Shown here piece by piece: positions 32,842-40,612 of a DNA stretch of 64,000 nucleotides (its first letter is position 1; each line of letters opens with the position of its first letter). The notes beneath the pieces are model-generated. The model searched no databases. It saw only the letters and a list, made by a program, of their open reading frames with translations, and had not been told where the DNA came from. The stretch comes from an uncultured Oscillospiraceae bacterium (lineage in GTDB: Bacteria > Bacillota > Clostridia > Oscillospirales > Oscillospiraceae). The position numbers and the translations under genes were made by a program. The stretch is taken from NCBI GenBank assembly GCA_947630785.1, contig CANRIW010000001.1, positions 124,001 to 188,000 on the forward strand. The letters are read 5' to 3'.

Positions 32842-33396
32842 TTACTCGTCCTCGTCTTCGTCCTCGTCCGCGTCGTCCGGCGCGGCCCGGTATTGTTCGA
32901 TCAGCTCCTGCACAAGGCCGGCGCTGCCGGCGGTGAACCCGTCCTGGGCCAGCAGGACGCCCTTTTTGCCCGTGCTGAGCAGGATCAGCAGGTGTTCGGA
33001 GGTGAGGAACTCCTCCGCCTCCTCATAGGGAATGGTGACCTCCGCCCCGGCGCCGTCGATCTCCAGCCGGTCCTCATAGAACCGGGTGACCCGCTCCAGA
33101 TCGGTCCCGCAACGGTCCTCCAGCGCCCGCCAGCCCCGGCGGGCCCGGTTCCTGGGGAAGAAGACGGTCAGCCAGACGCCCACCAGGGCGATGACCACCA
33201 GTTCGATCAGGATGAACACCAAACTGCCCCGTGAGAACAGGGTGAACGCCGCCAACACCGCCCAGGCCGCGGCCAGCGCCAGCATCACCTTTTTGATGAA
33301 TGGGCCCATGCGCTCCCGGTCCACCCGCAGCGCCCCCTCGTAATAGAGCTCCTTTGTGATGACAAAGCGGTTCTCCGCCAAAGGCTCCATGGTCAC
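32842..33396 (-). CDS. YcxB-like membrane protein
   Basis: 184 residues. Two transmembrane helices (about 36-52 and 58-78) are followed by a YcxB/PH-like domain with VTRFYEDRLEIDG and IPYEEAEEFLTSEHLLILLSTGKKGVL-type strands. The C-terminus is a striking acidic run of alternating Glu and Asp (last ~10 residues). Function unknown. It overlaps the upstream gene by 4 nt and is part of the LacI operon. Confidence 0.72.
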   Translation of the reverse strand: MTMEPLAENRFVITKELYYEGALRVDRERMGPFIKKVMLALAAAWAVLAAFTLFSRGSLVFILIELVVIALVGVWLTVFFPRNRARRGWRALEDRCGTDLERVTRFYEDRLEIDGAGAEVTIPYEEAEEFLTSEHLLILLSTGKKGVLLAQDGFTAGSAGLVQELIEQYRAAPDDADEDEDEDE

Positions 33397-34181
33397 TCCT
33401 CCGTCTCGTCGTCATATGTGGGGATCTGCTCGGGGAATTTCTGGCCGATCTGCTCCTCAATCCGGAAGGACTCGTTCAGCCGGTCGTACAGCAGGAACAC
33501 AGCCAGGAACAGGATGTACCACACCCCCAGCACCGGCACCGCGAAGCCAGACCAGGGCAGCAGCAGGAACATGAGCAGCCAGAAGCCCCCCTGGAGGGCG
33601 GCCGCGCCCAGGACCTGAGGGAAGTTCTGGAGGATGAACAGGGCGCAGTTTTTCAGCCGGATGACGGTGCTCTGCTCAAAGAGGACCACCTGGGGCCACC
33701 AGATGGAGAAGATCATGCAGAAGATGACGACGGAGGCGCACAGGATCAGGGCGGTGCCGATGGTGAGGGTCCCGCCCCACCAGATCATAGCCCCGGCGAA
33801 CACCAGAAAGCCCAGGAACAGCCCCTCCAGCGCCCCGGGCAGCAGGGCCGCCCGCCAGTTCTGCCGCAGGGACTTTTTGAAGGCCACCCACCAGTCGTCC
33901 ATGGTGTCCCGCATCCGGCGGAGGATCAGATCGTACATGGCGGCAAGGCCCTGCCCCGCGATCATCCCGCCGATAAGGGACACAGGGATCAGCACCAGCA
34001 CGCTGCTGGACAGCACCGCGTAGCCGATCCCCAGCCCCAGCGGGATGAAGGAGGCCAGCGCCAGCAGATTGGTCAGATAGAACTGCTTGAAGTCCCGGCC
34101 CAGGACCTCCCGGTAGCGGGCAAAGCCCTTTTTCCGGCCGGGGGGCAGATGGTCGTCGTCCATAGGAAAAAACAGGCCCAT
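33393..34181 (-). CDS. DUF624/YesL-like membrane protein
   Basis: 262 residues with a cytosolic N-terminus and about six transmembrane helices. The region GLAAMYDLILRRMRDTMDDWWVAFKKSLRQN (about 75-110) resembles the YesL/DUF624 pattern, a family often encoded next to LplB-type sugar ABC transporters. A role in uptake or regulation is guessed from context only. The ATG at 34181 follows AAGGAGGGTGCTTC. Confidence 0.65.
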   Translation of the reverse strand: MGLFFPMDDDHLPPGRKKGFARYREVLGRDFKQFYLTNLLALASFIPLGLGIGYAVLSSSVLVLIPVSLIGGMIAGQGLAAMYDLILRRMRDTMDDWWVAFKKSLRQNWRAALLPGALEGLFLGFLVFAGAMIWWGGTLTIGTALILCASVVIFCMIFSIWWPQVVLFEQSTVIRLKNCALFILQNFPQVLGAAALQGGFWLLMFLLLPWSGFAVPVLGVWYILFLAVFLLYDRLNESFRIEEQIGQKFPEQIPTYDDETEE

Positions 34182-34193
34182 GAAGCACCCTCC

Positions 34194-34790
34194 TTATCCG
34201 TCGTTGTAGTGGAAACCGTCCAGGAAGTCCGCCAGAATGGCCTCCGGTTCCCCGCCGAACCTGTCCCGGCAGAGCAGCTCCACGCAGATGGCCCAGCCCC
34301 CCTCATGGAGGGCGAAGGCCGCCGCGCCGTGGGTGTAGGGATTGCCCTCCTTCCCCTTCAGCAGGGGGAGGAGGGTGAACTCCTGGCCGGCGTGGGTCCC
34401 GGTGACCGCCTCGCCGGACTCGTAGTTCTCCCGTTCCCGGCCCTGCCAGTCCTCCAGGGCGGCCTCCGCCTTGCCAGTCTCCTTGTACTGCTGGATCAGC
34501 ACGTAGAGCTGGGCGTCGTAGACGGTGGCCTCCTCGTCCTCGTCGTTGGTGACGGACTCCCCCTCGCCGGCGGTCCAGGTGGCGTAGTACAGCCCCGCCG
34601 CCCCCAGGGCGTCCTTGTTCTCGCCGAGGACGAAGCCCTCCATGGGCTCCACCCCCAGCAGGTCTCCCACCAGGGTCCAGTCCTCCTCCCATCCGGCGGG
34701 GAGGCCGGCCGGTCCGGAGGGCCCGCCGCAGCCGGCCAGCAGCAGGGCGCACAGCGCCGCCAGCGCAGTGATACGTTTCATTATCTTCAC
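34194..34790 (-). CDS. Lipoprotein of unknown function
   Basis: 198 residues with signal peptide KRITALAALCALLLAGC (lipobox LLAGC, Cys about 20). The mature part has no family I recognise. It contains WTLVGDLLGVEPMEGF, an acidic NDEDEEATVYD stretch and a C-terminal LADFLDGFHYNDG. A GTG start at 34790 is chosen because it overlaps the upstream stop (GTGA) and has GAGGGGGCGG before it. It is the third gene of the LacI operon. Confidence 0.65.
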   Translation of the reverse strand: MKIMKRITALAALCALLLAGCGGPSGPAGLPAGWEEDWTLVGDLLGVEPMEGFVLGENKDALGAAGLYYATWTAGEGESVTNDEDEEATVYDAQLYVLIQQYKETGKAEAALEDWQGRERENYESGEAVTGTHAGQEFTLLPLLKGKEGNPYTHGAAAFALHEGGWAICVELLCRDRFGGEPEAILADFLDGFHYNDG

Positions 34791-35533
34791 GAAAAAACCG
34801 CCCCCTCGGTCAGGATGGCCCATAAGTCTCCGTCGGCTGCGTGTGCGGCGGCCTGCTTTTCATAATAGAAGCCCCGGCGGGCCAGGTACAGCCCGGACAG
34901 CAGCTCCTGGCAGTCCCCGGTGACGGTTTCGCCGCTCAGCGTGTCCGCCTCGTAGCTCCCCAGGTCCAGGCCGGCCAGCGCCGGGCAGCCGGTCCAAAGC
35001 ACGGCCTTGCCGGTCACGCTGTCGTCCCCCTCCGGGGGCAGCTCGCCGTCCGGCCCCGCCAGGATCTGATAGCTCTCCTGGAAGTTTTCCGGGTCCTCCA
35101 GCAGGAAGAAATAGCTCTCTCCCTCGTTGAGGTCGGCCATCAGCTTGGCGCCGGAGGCGTAGGCGTACTGCATGGCCTCCCCGGGGTCGGCGCCGTCTCC
35201 GCCGGTGGGGTACTGCCGCACCTCCACCACGGTCTTTCCGTCGCCGTTCGCGTCCCGGCCCAGGGCGGCCAGCTCCCGCTCCAGGGCGGTCACGCAGTCC
35301 TGCGGCAGGGCGTCCTCTCCCACATAGGCAAAGATATAGTCCGGCCGCACCTTTCCGATGCCCAGCACGTCCCACAGGATGCCGATCAGGATAGCGGCGA
35401 GCACCACGCCGCCCACCAGCCACCATTTATAATAGTAGAACCAGTTGGCGAGCCTCTCTTTTTTCGTCAACTCCCGGGGCGGCCCGTCCGGCTTGACATC
35501 CCGGTATTTCCATTTCAGATACTCGCTGGCCAT
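34787..35533 (-). CDS. Single-pass membrane protein of unknown function
   Basis: 248 residues: a basic cytosolic N-terminus (KKERLANWFYYYKWW), one transmembrane helix (about 39-57), then an extracytoplasmic domain of about 185 residues. That domain carries an EF-hand-like DANGDGKT (about 95) and many acidic residues. Not recognised as a named family. It starts 6 nt after lacI and is coupled to the lipoprotein gene downstream (4-nt overlap). Confidence 0.65.
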   Translation of the reverse strand: MASEYLKWKYRDVKPDGPPRELTKKERLANWFYYYKWWLVGGVVLAAILIGILWDVLGIGKVRPDYIFAYVGEDALPQDCVTALERELAALGRDANGDGKTVVEVRQYPTGGDGADPGEAMQYAYASGAKLMADLNEGESYFFLLEDPENFQESYQILAGPDGELPPEGDDSVTGKAVLWTGCPALAGLDLGSYEADTLSGETVTGDCQELLSGLYLARRGFYYEKQAAAHAADGDLWAILTEGAVFS

Positions 35534-35539
35534 GCCGGT

Positions 35540-36532
35540 TCACCCTTTGGTGGTGCCGCCGCAGGCGTAGCTCACCGGCAGGCACACCAGCGCCGGCAGC
35601 CGGGAGCGGTCCTTCTCCAGCACCATCTCCACGCACTGGGCGGCGATCTCCTCCACCGGCTGGACGATGGTGGAGCAGGTGTACTCCAGGTCGCCGAAGC
35701 TGCGGATGCCGTCGAACCCGATGACCTGCACGTCCTCCGGCACCCGCAGCCCCATGGTCCGCAGGGAGCCGATGATCAGGTGGGCCAGGGAGTCGGTGAC
35801 GCAGAAGATGCCGTCGAAATCCAGCTTCCCGCCGTGGAAGTGCTCCCGCAGGAAGTCCTCGAACTCGGAGTAGGGGGTGCCGTCGTCCACGATCTTCATG
35901 GAATAGGGGACCCCCAGGGACTCGCAGCCGTTGATGAAGCCGTCCCGGCGCTTGTTGGGCTCATTGGTGAGGACGGAGCCGATGCGCAGGAAGGCCAGGT
36001 TTTTGCAGCCGTTCTCCGCCAGCTTTTCCGCCGCCAGCCGGCCGCCGCCGTAGTTGTCGCTGGCCACGCAGGGGATCTTGGCGCCGAAATACCGGTCGAT
36101 GGAGATGAGGGGCACATCCTCCGACACCTCCAGCTCCGGGTTATAGCTCAGGCAGATGATGCCGTCCACCTTCTGCTGCTCCGCGTTGATCACATATTTT
36201 TGCTCCTGCTCCGGGTCGAACTCGGTGGAGCACAGGAGCATCTTATAGCCCCGGGCCGCCAGCTCCTTGTTGATGCAGTAGACCACCCGGCAGAAGTAGG
36301 GATTGATCAGGTTGGGCACCATCACCGCGATGATGAAGGTCTGGCCTCCCTTGAGGCCCCGGGCATAGTTGTTCACCCGGTAGTTCAGGGCCTTGACGGC
36401 CTCCTCCACCCGGACCCGGTAGCTCTCTCCCACCGGCAGTCCGTTGATGACCTTGGACACGGTGCCCAGGGCTACGCCCGCCTCCCGGGCCACATCCTTC
36501 ATGGTGGGGGCGGAGCTCTGCTGTCTTGACAT
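35540..36532 (-). CDS. LacI-family transcriptional regulator
   Basis: 330-residue LacI/GalR repressor. The N-terminal HTH is TMKDVAREAGVALGTVSKVING (about 9-30) with the hinge VEEAVKALNYRVNNYARGL, then a periplasmic-binding-like sensor domain (about 60-330). It probably represses the fructan genes through AACGTTTC sites at 30001, 30174, 36643, 36662, 36761 and 36800, and is relieved by a fructose-derived ligand (inference). The start at 36532 is chosen: an in-frame ATG at 36571 lies only ~14 nt from the -10 box and has no ribosome site. It heads a seven-gene operon. Confidence 0.92.
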   Translation of the reverse strand: MSRQQSSAPTMKDVAREAGVALGTVSKVINGLPVGESYRVRVEEAVKALNYRVNNYARGLKGGQTFIIAVMVPNLINPYFCRVVYCINKELAARGYKMLLCSTEFDPEQEQKYVINAEQQKVDGIICLSYNPELEVSEDVPLISIDRYFGAKIPCVASDNYGGGRLAAEKLAENGCKNLAFLRIGSVLTNEPNKRRDGFINGCESLGVPYSMKIVDDGTPYSEFEDFLREHFHGGKLDFDGIFCVTDSLAHLIIGSLRTMGLRVPEDVQVIGFDGIRSFGDLEYTCSTIVQPVEEIAAQCVEMVLEKDRSRLPALVCLPVSYACGGTTKG

Positions 36533-36584
36533 AGGCTCACTTCCGTTCTGTGGAATATTCGTGAAACTCATCGTTCTGTTTCAT

Positions 36585-36613
36585 ATTATAGCGGATGAAT
36601 CGCTATTTGTAAA
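36585..36613 (-). promoter_or_regulatory. Promoter of the LacI operon
   Basis: Minus strand TTTACA (36613-36608), 17-bp spacer, TATAAT (36590-36585). Confidence 0.75.
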
Positions 36614-36642
36614 GGGGCATGTGAAGATTTTTTTGATCTGTT

Positions 36643-36654
36643 CATGAAACGTTC
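36643..36654. promoter_or_regulatory. LacI-type operator (upstream of lacI)
   Basis: CATGAAACGTTC; reversed it reads GAACGTTTCATG, matching the AACGTTTCR core. It lies about 30 bp upstream of the lacI -35. Confidence 0.55.
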
Positions 36655-36661
36655 GACTGGC

Positions 36662-36673
36662 AATCGTTTCGTC
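36662..36673. promoter_or_regulatory. LacI-type operator (upstream of lacI)
   Basis: AATCGTTTCGTC, one mismatch from the core and 19 bp (about two helical turns) from the 36643 site. Confidence 0.5.
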
Positions 36674-36753
36674 AAAATAGCCATTTTGGCGGGTGTTACT
36701 TTGTATAATTTGCGATAAATTCATATTTTCTTCAAAACCTCAAGAAGTTTTTG

Positions 36754-36782
36754 TTGACTTAAACGTTTCATTGTGCTACTCT
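36754..36782 (+). promoter_or_regulatory. Promoter of the fructo-oligosaccharide importer operon
   Basis: TTGACT (36754-36759), 17-bp spacer, TACTCT (36777-36782). The spacer contains the near-perfect operator AAACGTTTCA (36761-36770), so bound repressor would block RNA polymerase directly. Confidence 0.75.
36761..36772. promoter_or_regulatory. LacI-type operator between -35 and -10
   Basis: AAACGTTTCATT, symmetric around the central CG, within the importer promoter spacer. Confidence 0.7.
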
Positions 36783-36787
36783 TTGCC

Positions 36788-36812
36788 TTGAACAAGAAAT
36801 AACGTTTCGCAA
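36788..36812. promoter_or_regulatory. LacI-type operator in 25-bp duplicated block (copy 2)
   Basis: Core AACGTTTCGC at 36801-36810, 18 nt downstream of the -10. The 25-bp block is identical to 29988-30012. Confidence 0.7.
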
Positions 36813-36822
36813 AGGCGATCGT

Positions 36823-36905
36823 CCCGCATCTCCGACACAGGCTGGTGACCCGGCCGGAAAGATGCGGGGCCCGGGCGGGAGAGCTTTTCATCCCGTTTCT
36901 CCCGC
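36823..36905 (+). other. Two-stem structured leader of the importer operon
   Basis: Stem 1 is CCCGCATCT/AGATGCGGG (36823-36831 with 36860-36868) around an inner GGCTGG/CCGGCC hairpin. Stem 2 is GCGGGAGA/TCTCCCGC (36875-36882 with 36898-36905). No T-run follows, so this is not an attenuator; a stabilising or regulatory 5' UTR is possible. Confidence 0.45.
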
Positions 36906-36946
36906 GTCCCAAACGGCAATTCCATATTGAAGGAGGGAGTCCCCGC

Positions 36947-37900
36947 GTGAGCAAAAAAGCTTCCGCTGCCTCCGGGCAGACGCCGGCTCAGGTGAAAACC
37001 GTGGCCGGCAAGTCCCTGGGCAGACGCATCCTGGAGAACTGGCAGCTGTATCTGCTGCTGGTCATCCCCATCGTCATCACCGTGATCTACAAGTACATCC
37101 CCATGGTGGGCATCCAGATCGCCTTCCGCGATTATGTCCCCAGCCGCGGCTTCTTCGGCAGCGAATGGGTGGGCTGGGAGTGGTTCGAGCGGTTCTTCAC
37201 CGCCCCCAACTTCCAGCGGATGATCCGCAATACCATCCTGCTGAGCCTGTTCAGCCTGCTGTGGAGCTTTCCGGTGCCCATCATCCTGTCCCTGGGCATC
37301 AACCAGCTCCGGTTCAAGCGCTTCAAACGGGTAGTGCAGACCGTCCTCTACGCCCCCCACTTCATCTCCATCATGGTAGTCTGCGGTATGATCCGCATCT
37401 TCCTCTCCCCCTACGGCGGCCTCATCAATCTGCTGCTGGGGTCCCAGATAGACTTTCTGACAGTGCCCGAGGCCTTCCGCACCATCTACATCGCCTCCGG
37501 CATCTGGCAGGACGCCGGCTGGGGCACCATCATCTACCTGGCCACCCTGTCCGCCGTGGATCCCGGGCTCTATGAGGCGGCCAAGATCGACGGCGCGTCC
37601 ATGTTCCAGCGCATCATGAACATCGACCTGCCCGAGCTGACCCCCATGATCATCCTCCAGCTCATCATGAGCGCCAGCGGCCTGATGAGCGTCGGCTTCG
37701 AAAAGGTATTCCTGCTCCAGACCCAGCTGAACAAGGCCACCAGCGACGTCATCGCGGTGTACGTCTACGAACAGGGTATCGTCAACCACGCCTACAGCCT
37801 CTCCACCGCGGTGGGTCTGTTCAATACGGTCATCAACATCATCCTGCTGGTGGTCGTCAACCAGATCGCCAAGAAGGCTGCCGACGTCAGCTTCGTGTAA
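36947..37900 (+). CDS. Sugar ABC transporter permease (LplB type)
   Basis: 317-residue inner-membrane permease. After a Ser/Ala-rich cytosolic start come about six transmembrane helices. The EAA loop is EAAKIDGASMFQRIMNIDLPELTP (about 208-231). The YIPMVGIQIAFRDY opening and the SPYGGLINLLLG region are typical of LplB-type oligo/polysaccharide permeases. A GTG start at 36947 follows AAGGAGGGAG; an upstream in-frame extension has no ribosome site. It is the first gene of the importer operon. Confidence 0.93.
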   Translation: MSKKASAASGQTPAQVKTVAGKSLGRRILENWQLYLLLVIPIVITVIYKYIPMVGIQIAFRDYVPSRGFFGSEWVGWEWFERFFTAPNFQRMIRNTILLSLFSLLWSFPVPIILSLGINQLRFKRFKRVVQTVLYAPHFISIMVVCGMIRIFLSPYGGLINLLLGSQIDFLTVPEAFRTIYIASGIWQDAGWGTIIYLATLSAVDPGLYEAAKIDGASMFQRIMNIDLPELTPMIILQLIMSASGLMSVGFEKVFLLQTQLNKATSDVIAVYVYEQGIVNHAYSLSTAVGLFNTVINIILLVVVNQIAKKAADVSFV

Positions 37901-37913
37901 GGAGGTGCGGACA

Positions 37914-38798
37914 ATGACTGCAAAAAGACACGGCCTTTCCGACCGCACCAGCGACGTCATCCTGGTGGTCCTCTGCTGCGTGATCCTGCTGATCATCGCC
38001 TATCCTCTGTACTATGTCGTCATCGCCTCTGTCTCCGACCCCTATGACGTGTACGCAGGCAAGACCTTCCTGCTGCCCAGCCAGTTCACCCTGGAGGGCT
38101 ACGCCTCCGTGTTCGCCCGTTCCGATCTGCTCCGGGGCTTCCTCAACTCGGTGAAGTACACTGTCATCGGCACCATCTACTCGGTGGTCATGGTGTATAT
38201 CGTGGCCTTTCCCCTGAGCCGGAAGGACCTGCCCGGCCGAAAGTGGATCTCCATCTTCTTCATCATCACCATGTACTTCGGCGGCGGCCTGATCCCCACC
38301 TACATCGTGGTCCGGGACACCGGCCTGCTGAACAACATGTGGGCCCTGTTCCTCCCCGGCGGCGTGGCCATGGGCAACGTCATCATCGTGCGGAACTTCT
38401 TTGAGAACAACATCCCCAGGGACATGATCGAGGCCGCCCAGATCGACGGGGCCGACAACATGACCATCTTCCTGCGGGTGGTCATCCCCCTGAGCCGCTC
38501 CATCATGGCGGTGATGGTGGTGTTCTCCATGGTGGCCTACTGGAACGACTGGTTCACCGCCCTGATCTATTTCAGCGACCACACCAAGGACCCCTTCCCC
38601 CTGGTGCTGCGCGGCATCCTGATCAACGCCTCCGCCAACATCAACTCCGGGGACGGCGGCTACGCCGAGCAGAACCGCATCGCCGAGCTGATCAAGTTCG
38701 CCTCCATCGTGGTGGCGGCGGTGCCCATGCTGGTCATCTACCCCTTCGTGCAGAAGTACTTCGAGCAGGGCTTCATGTCCGGCGCTGTGAAGGGCTGA
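37914..38798 (+). CDS. Sugar ABC transporter permease (second subunit)
   Basis: 294-residue permease with about six transmembrane helices and the EAA loop EAAQIDGADNMTIFLRVVIPLS (about 176-197). It pairs with the LplB-type permease 13 nt upstream. The ATG at 37914 follows TAAGGAGGTGCGGACA. The operon carries no ATPase, so it probably relies on the UgpC/MsmK protein at 30448. Confidence 0.93.
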   Translation: MTAKRHGLSDRTSDVILVVLCCVILLIIAYPLYYVVIASVSDPYDVYAGKTFLLPSQFTLEGYASVFARSDLLRGFLNSVKYTVIGTIYSVVMVYIVAFPLSRKDLPGRKWISIFFIITMYFGGGLIPTYIVVRDTGLLNNMWALFLPGGVAMGNVIIVRNFFENNIPRDMIEAAQIDGADNMTIFLRVVIPLSRSIMAVMVVFSMVAYWNDWFTALIYFSDHTKDPFPLVLRGILINASANINSGDGGYAEQNRIAELIKFASIVVAAVPMLVIYPFVQKYFEQGFMSGAVKG

Positions 38799-38835
38799 TA
38801 TGCAACATCTGAAATCTGTGATAAGGAGAATCGCT

Positions 38836-40497
38836 ATGAAAAAGAACATCCTCGTCAAGGCAATGTGCCTGGTGCTGAGCGCCGCCCTCCTGTGCGGCCT
38901 GCTGGCCGGCTGCGGCAGCGGCGGGACCCAGGCCTCCGCCGACCCCAACCAGACCGACTTCTACATCGTGGGCGGCAACTCCCCCCTGAGCTCCGGCTAC
39001 GACTCCAACCCCGTTATGATCCAGATGGCGGAGGACGCCGGCGTGGAGATCGAGTGGGACCTGATGAGCGACTCCCTGGGCGAGCGCGTGGGCACCCTCA
39101 TCGGCGGCAACCAGCTGCCCGACGCCTTCATCGCCGTGGGCTTCAGCCAGAACGACATCAATAAGTACGGCAACGACGGCACCTTCATCGACCTGACCCC
39201 CTATATCACCCCTGAGATCATGCCCAACCTGAGCAAGATCCTGGACGAGCACCCTGAGTACCGCTCCGCCATCACCATGGCCGACGGCAAGATCTACGGC
39301 CTGCCCCAGGGCGAGGTCATGGGCACCGCCGCCATCGGCGCGGAGCACAACCTGCCCATCCACTCCATCCCCGAGTTCTCCATGATCAACAAGACCTGGC
39401 TGGACGAACTGAACCTGGATATGCCTACTAACCTCACCGAGCTGCACGACGTGCTGGTGGCTTTCAAGGAGAACGACATGGCCACCCGCAGCGGCAACGC
39501 CGCCGGCTCCACCATCCCCATGTCCACCGGCTATGACCAGTGGTGCTGGGGCCAGGAGATCTTCTACGCCGGCTTCGGTTTCACCAACTTCACCAGCGAC
39601 GTGTGCAACGACCTGCTGGCCCATGACGACGGCACCGTGGAGTTCGTCTGCGTCAGCGACGCCTATCGTGACGCCGTCAGCTATTTCTCCGACTGGTACA
39701 AAGAGGGCCTGATGGACCTGGAGATGTTCTCCCAGGACACCAGCCAGCTGATCGCCAAGGTCTCCCAGGGCCGCGTGGGCGTCACCACCTGGTGGTACAT
39801 CGACGAGATCGCCGGCGACAAGGCCGATGACTTCGTCTTCCTGCCCCCCATGTACGGTCCCGAGGGCACCCAGTACGCCGAGACCCGCAACGTCACCATG
39901 CGCTCCGCCCCCGCCGTCACCTCCGGCCACCTGAACATCACCAGCGCCTGCGGCAACCCCGAGCTGCTGTGCAGGTACTTCGACCAGTGGTATGATCCCG
40001 AGATCACCATGCAGCTCCAGTACGGCCCCATCGACGTCTACTTCACCGGCAAGGACGACGCCGGCATGTGGAAGTCCATCACCGACGACGAGGCCCGGGA
40101 GAAGTACGGCAAGTCCGCCGGCGAGCTGAAAAGCCAGTATCAGGCCCTTGGCCCCATCCTGGTGCTCCCCGAGTACTACAACAACGTGTTCGAGATGGAA
40201 GACCGCGCCAAGGAGCGTCTGGAGGACCTGACCGAGTTCTGGCTGCCCTATGTGGGCTCCTCCGCCGCCTACCCCAACGACGTGACCTTCACCGCCGACG
40301 AGCTTGAGGTCATCGACCGCTACAAGGCCGACTTCACCAGCCAGGTCTCCGAGAACGAGGGCAACTGGCTGAAGAACGGCGGCCCCACCGACGACGAGTG
40401 GAACGCCTATAAGACCATGCTGGAGGACAACTGCGGCATGAGCAAGCTGCTGGAGGTCTACCAGAACGCCTATACCCGCTACCTAGAGGCCCAATAA
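38836..40497 (+). CDS. Extracellular sugar-binding lipoprotein of the ABC importer
   Basis: 553-residue substrate-binding lipoprotein with lipobox LLAGCG (Cys about 24). Large binding proteins (500-560 aa) are the usual partners of LplB-type permeases. It includes GGNQLPDAFIAVGFSQ, TYDQW-like and aromatic-rich segments in the cleft region. Fructo-oligosaccharide specificity is inferred from flanking GH32, LacI and fructokinase genes. The ATG at 38836 follows ATAAGGAGAATCGCT. Confidence 0.9.
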   Translation: MKKNILVKAMCLVLSAALLCGLLAGCGSGGTQASADPNQTDFYIVGGNSPLSSGYDSNPVMIQMAEDAGVEIEWDLMSDSLGERVGTLIGGNQLPDAFIAVGFSQNDINKYGNDGTFIDLTPYITPEIMPNLSKILDEHPEYRSAITMADGKIYGLPQGEVMGTAAIGAEHNLPIHSIPEFSMINKTWLDELNLDMPTNLTELHDVLVAFKENDMATRSGNAAGSTIPMSTGYDQWCWGQEIFYAGFGFTNFTSDVCNDLLAHDDGTVEFVCVSDAYRDAVSYFSDWYKEGLMDLEMFSQDTSQLIAKVSQGRVGVTTWWYIDEIAGDKADDFVFLPPMYGPEGTQYAETRNVTMRSAPAVTSGHLNITSACGNPELLCRYFDQWYDPEITMQLQYGPIDVYFTGKDDAGMWKSITDDEAREKYGKSAGELKSQYQALGPILVLPEYYNNVFEMEDRAKERLEDLTEFWLPYVGSSAAYPNDVTFTADELEVIDRYKADFTSQVSENEGNWLKNGGPTDDEWNAYKTMLEDNCGMSKLLEVYQNAYTRYLEAQ

Positions 40498-40532
40498 GTC
40501 CATTCGGCGAACGCCCCCCTGAGAGAATAAAC

Positions 40533-40572
40533 CCAAGTACGGCCGCATCCCGCGGGATGCGGCCGTACTTGG
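40533..40572. repeat. 40-bp perfect palindrome between binding protein and GH32 genes
   Basis: Two exact 20-bp arms (40533-40552 and 40553-40572) without a spacer. No T-run follows. In RNA it forms a long hairpin separating the highly expressed binding-protein gene from the hydrolase gene, as often seen for transporter mRNA stability and stoichiometry. Confidence 0.75.
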
Positions 40573-40612
40573 ACCCAGATCCATTCCGACTATGTATGCA
40601 GGAGGAGACTCC

